A stretch of 38,844 nt of DNA, taken from IMG/VR virus record IMGVR_UViG_3300044730_001215, positions 1-38,844 of that record; one strand, written 5' to 3'. The notes under the pieces are model-generated. The model was not told the DNA's origin. It worked only from the letters and a program-made list of their open reading frames with translations, and searched no databases. The translations under genes and the position numbers were made by a program. Positions 37,856-38,844 of the stretch are shown in pieces (the first letter of the stretch is position 1; each line of letters starts with the position of its first letter). Origin of the DNA: a virus.

Positions 37856-38844
37856 ATGTTTATCAGATTTCTTACTTTATTTTTTCTTTTGTTCACGGTT
37901 CAGGCATCTGCCTTAGAGGTAAATGGCGAATTAAAGAATGCAGTTGTAGAAAAATTCTCCTCAGATCCAGCTACAGGCTTGGTCGAGGGACGGATTTATT
38001 ACAACACTGTTAGCAAAAATTTTAGAATCTATAGCGGAACTACTTGGTTAAATTATGTGGACACAACCTCAACACAGACTTTAACTAATAAAACGTTAAC
38101 AGCACCAACTTTAACATCTCCAGAGCTTGGTACACCGGCGTCTGGAACTATGACAAACGTTACTGGCTTACCTTTAAGTAGTGCAGTAACTGGTACCCTT
38201 CCGGTATTGAATGGCGGCACTGGAGTTACTTCTTCAACCGGTACAGGCTCTGTTGTTTTATCTAACTCGCCTTCACTAGTAACACCTGTGCTCGGTACTC
38301 CAGCGTCTGGAACTATGACAAACGTTACAGGTTTACCGCTTGGCACTGGTGTAACTGGAAGCCTTCCAATTGCAAACGGAGGAACAGGACAAACGGCAAA
38401 GACAGCCGCATTTGACGCTCTTTCACCTGTCACAACTAAAGGCGATTTAATTGCACGAGATTCGTCAAATAACGTTAGAGTATCAGTGGGTACAGACGGG
38501 CAAGTTTTAACTGCCAATAGCGCTACCGCATCAGGACTTGATTGGTCATCTCCTTTAACAAATCCAATGGATTCAGCTGGCGATATTATAGTAGGTGGAA
38601 TAGGTGGAGCAGCTACTAAACTAGATTCAGGAACAAGCTCACAAGTGCTTATTGGAGGGACATCTCCATCTTGGGGTAGCATTACAAATTCAATGGTTGA
38701 TGCTTCTGCTGGTATTTCTGGAAGCAAATTACAAGCGGCTTCATCTAGTAATACTGGGACTATCAATTATTATTTTGAGGGGACTTTCACTCCGGCAATT
38801 GGAACAACTGGCACAAACTATTCAAGCGTTACTTATAGCGTTCA
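37856..38844 (+). CDS. tail-fibre-like protein with N-terminal signal peptide (continues at base 1)
   Basis: This is the 5' part of a 437-residue gene that continues at bases 1-452. GGGAG seven bases before the ATG sets the start. Residues 1-19 are a Sec signal peptide ending VQASA, followed by LEVNGELKN, then [20 protein letters not shown], a collar typical of fibres. Next come two 55-residue repeats of [16 protein letters not shown] and [13 protein letters not shown], the NGGTG module of phage fibres. A signal peptide is not expected on a virion fibre, which assembles in the cytoplasm. Either the N-terminal hydrophobic segment has another use or the protein is exported to the host surface, like the signal-peptide-bearing, tail-fibre-like MAT proteins of Bdellovibrio. 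Confidence 0.8.
   Translation, partial: MFIRFLTLFFLLFTVQASALEVNGELKNAVVEKFSSDPATGLVEGRIYYNTVSKNFRIYSGTTWLNYVDTTSTQTLTNKTLTAPTLTSPELGTPASGTMTNVTGLPLSSAVTGTLPVLNGGTGVTSSTGTGSVVLSNSPSLVTPVLGTPASGTMTNVTGLPLGTGVTGSLPIANGGTGQTAKTAAFDALSPVTTKGDLIARDSSNNVRVSVGTDGQVLTANSATASGLDWSSPLTNPMDSAGDIIVGGIGGAATKLDSGTSSQVLIGGTSPSWGSITNSMVDASAGISGSKLQAASSSNTGTINYYFEGTFTPAIGTTGTNYSSVTYSV
38138..38328 (+). repeat. 165-bp-spaced direct repeat in the fibre gene
   Basis: A 26-base exact match occurs at 38,138-38,163 and 38,303-38,328, the ends of two 55-residue protein repeats ([13 protein letters not shown]). The high DNA identity suggests a recent duplication or recombination, which could vary fibre length. Confidence 0.85.
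38718..38844. repeat. 127-bp terminal direct repeat, right copy
   Basis: Identical to bases 1-127. It shows that the two ends of the window join in a continuous coding frame. Confidence 0.95.

Noticed and set aside
38053-38766. Long minus-strand reading frame (237 codons) opposite the fibre gene
   Set aside because: It is antisense to the repeated Gly/Thr/Val codons of the fibre, lacks a ribosome-binding site, and its composition (Pro/Val/Ser rich) mirrors the fibre repeats.
1-38844. tRNA genes, CRISPR arrays, integrase, insertion sequences
   Set aside because: I looked for cloverleaf-like tRNA features, regularly spaced repeats, integrase/recombinase catalytic patterns and transposase motifs and saw none. 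The only regular repeats are the GATC iterons and the fibre modules.

Overview
The window is one complete genome of a long-tailed double-stranded DNA phage (siphovirus-like Caudoviricetes). The first and last 127 bases are identical. A tail-fibre gene runs off the right end and continues in the same frame at the left end, so the molecule is a circular (or circularly permuted) genome of 38,717 unique bases written with a 127-base overlap. I see no integrase, no recognisable lysogeny repressor, no tRNA and no CRISPR array, which favours a virulent lifestyle, although a diverged repressor cannot be excluded. The host is not given. Three products carry Sec or lipoprotein-type export signals: a tail-fibre-like protein, a secreted chymotrypsin-fold protease and a lipoprotein-like protein. 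Fibres of phage-tail type with signal peptides and abundant S1-family proteases are known in Bdellovibrio, so a Bdellovibrionota (predatory Gram-negative) host is a reasonable but unproven guess.

Layout. (1) 37,856 through the junction to 4,250, plus strand: exported fibre, small unknown protein, exported lipoprotein-like protein, secreted protease, membrane and coiled-coil lysis candidates, and an M15-type peptidase endolysin, closed by a strong terminator at 4,226-4,250. (2) 4,238-8,165, minus strand: an early operon of about a dozen tightly coupled small genes (zinc ribbons, a Tad2-like protein, small membrane proteins) led by a Gp157-like protein and an ERF single-strand annealing protein. 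(3) 8,188-8,242: divergent control region with two palindromes. (4) 8,268-12,921, plus strand: replication genes (archaeo-eukaryotic-type primase, SF3 helicase, ERCC4-type nuclease, HNH nuclease, SSB). They are interrupted by two non-coding stretches, one with a DnaA-box match and one with 14 GATC sites in about 250 bp, the best origin candidate. (5) 12,955-15,632: packaging genes (DUF5681-like and Fis-like HTH proteins, HNH, large terminase). (6) 15,749-22,216: late promoter, portal, two paralogous neck proteins separated by a DNA methyltransferase and three tiny genes, scaffold, major capsid protein and decoration candidate, ending at a strong terminator. (7) 22,229-28,672: fibre-like proteins lying in the head region, then neck and tail-completion proteins. 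(8) 28,683-37,853: tail tube, a tail-assembly chaperone with a predicted -1 frameshift, a 1,005-residue tape measure, distal tail and baseplate proteins.

How it works together. ERF, primase, SF3 helicase, ERCC4 nuclease and SSB form a recombination-coupled replication set with no phage DNA polymerase, so the host polymerase must be used. Structural genes follow the usual order from terminase to tape measure to baseplate. The most unusual part is the block around the circle junction. There a tail-fibre-like protein and two further exported proteins sit directly upstream of the lysis genes, suggesting that the phage sends proteins to the envelope or surface of its host late in infection.
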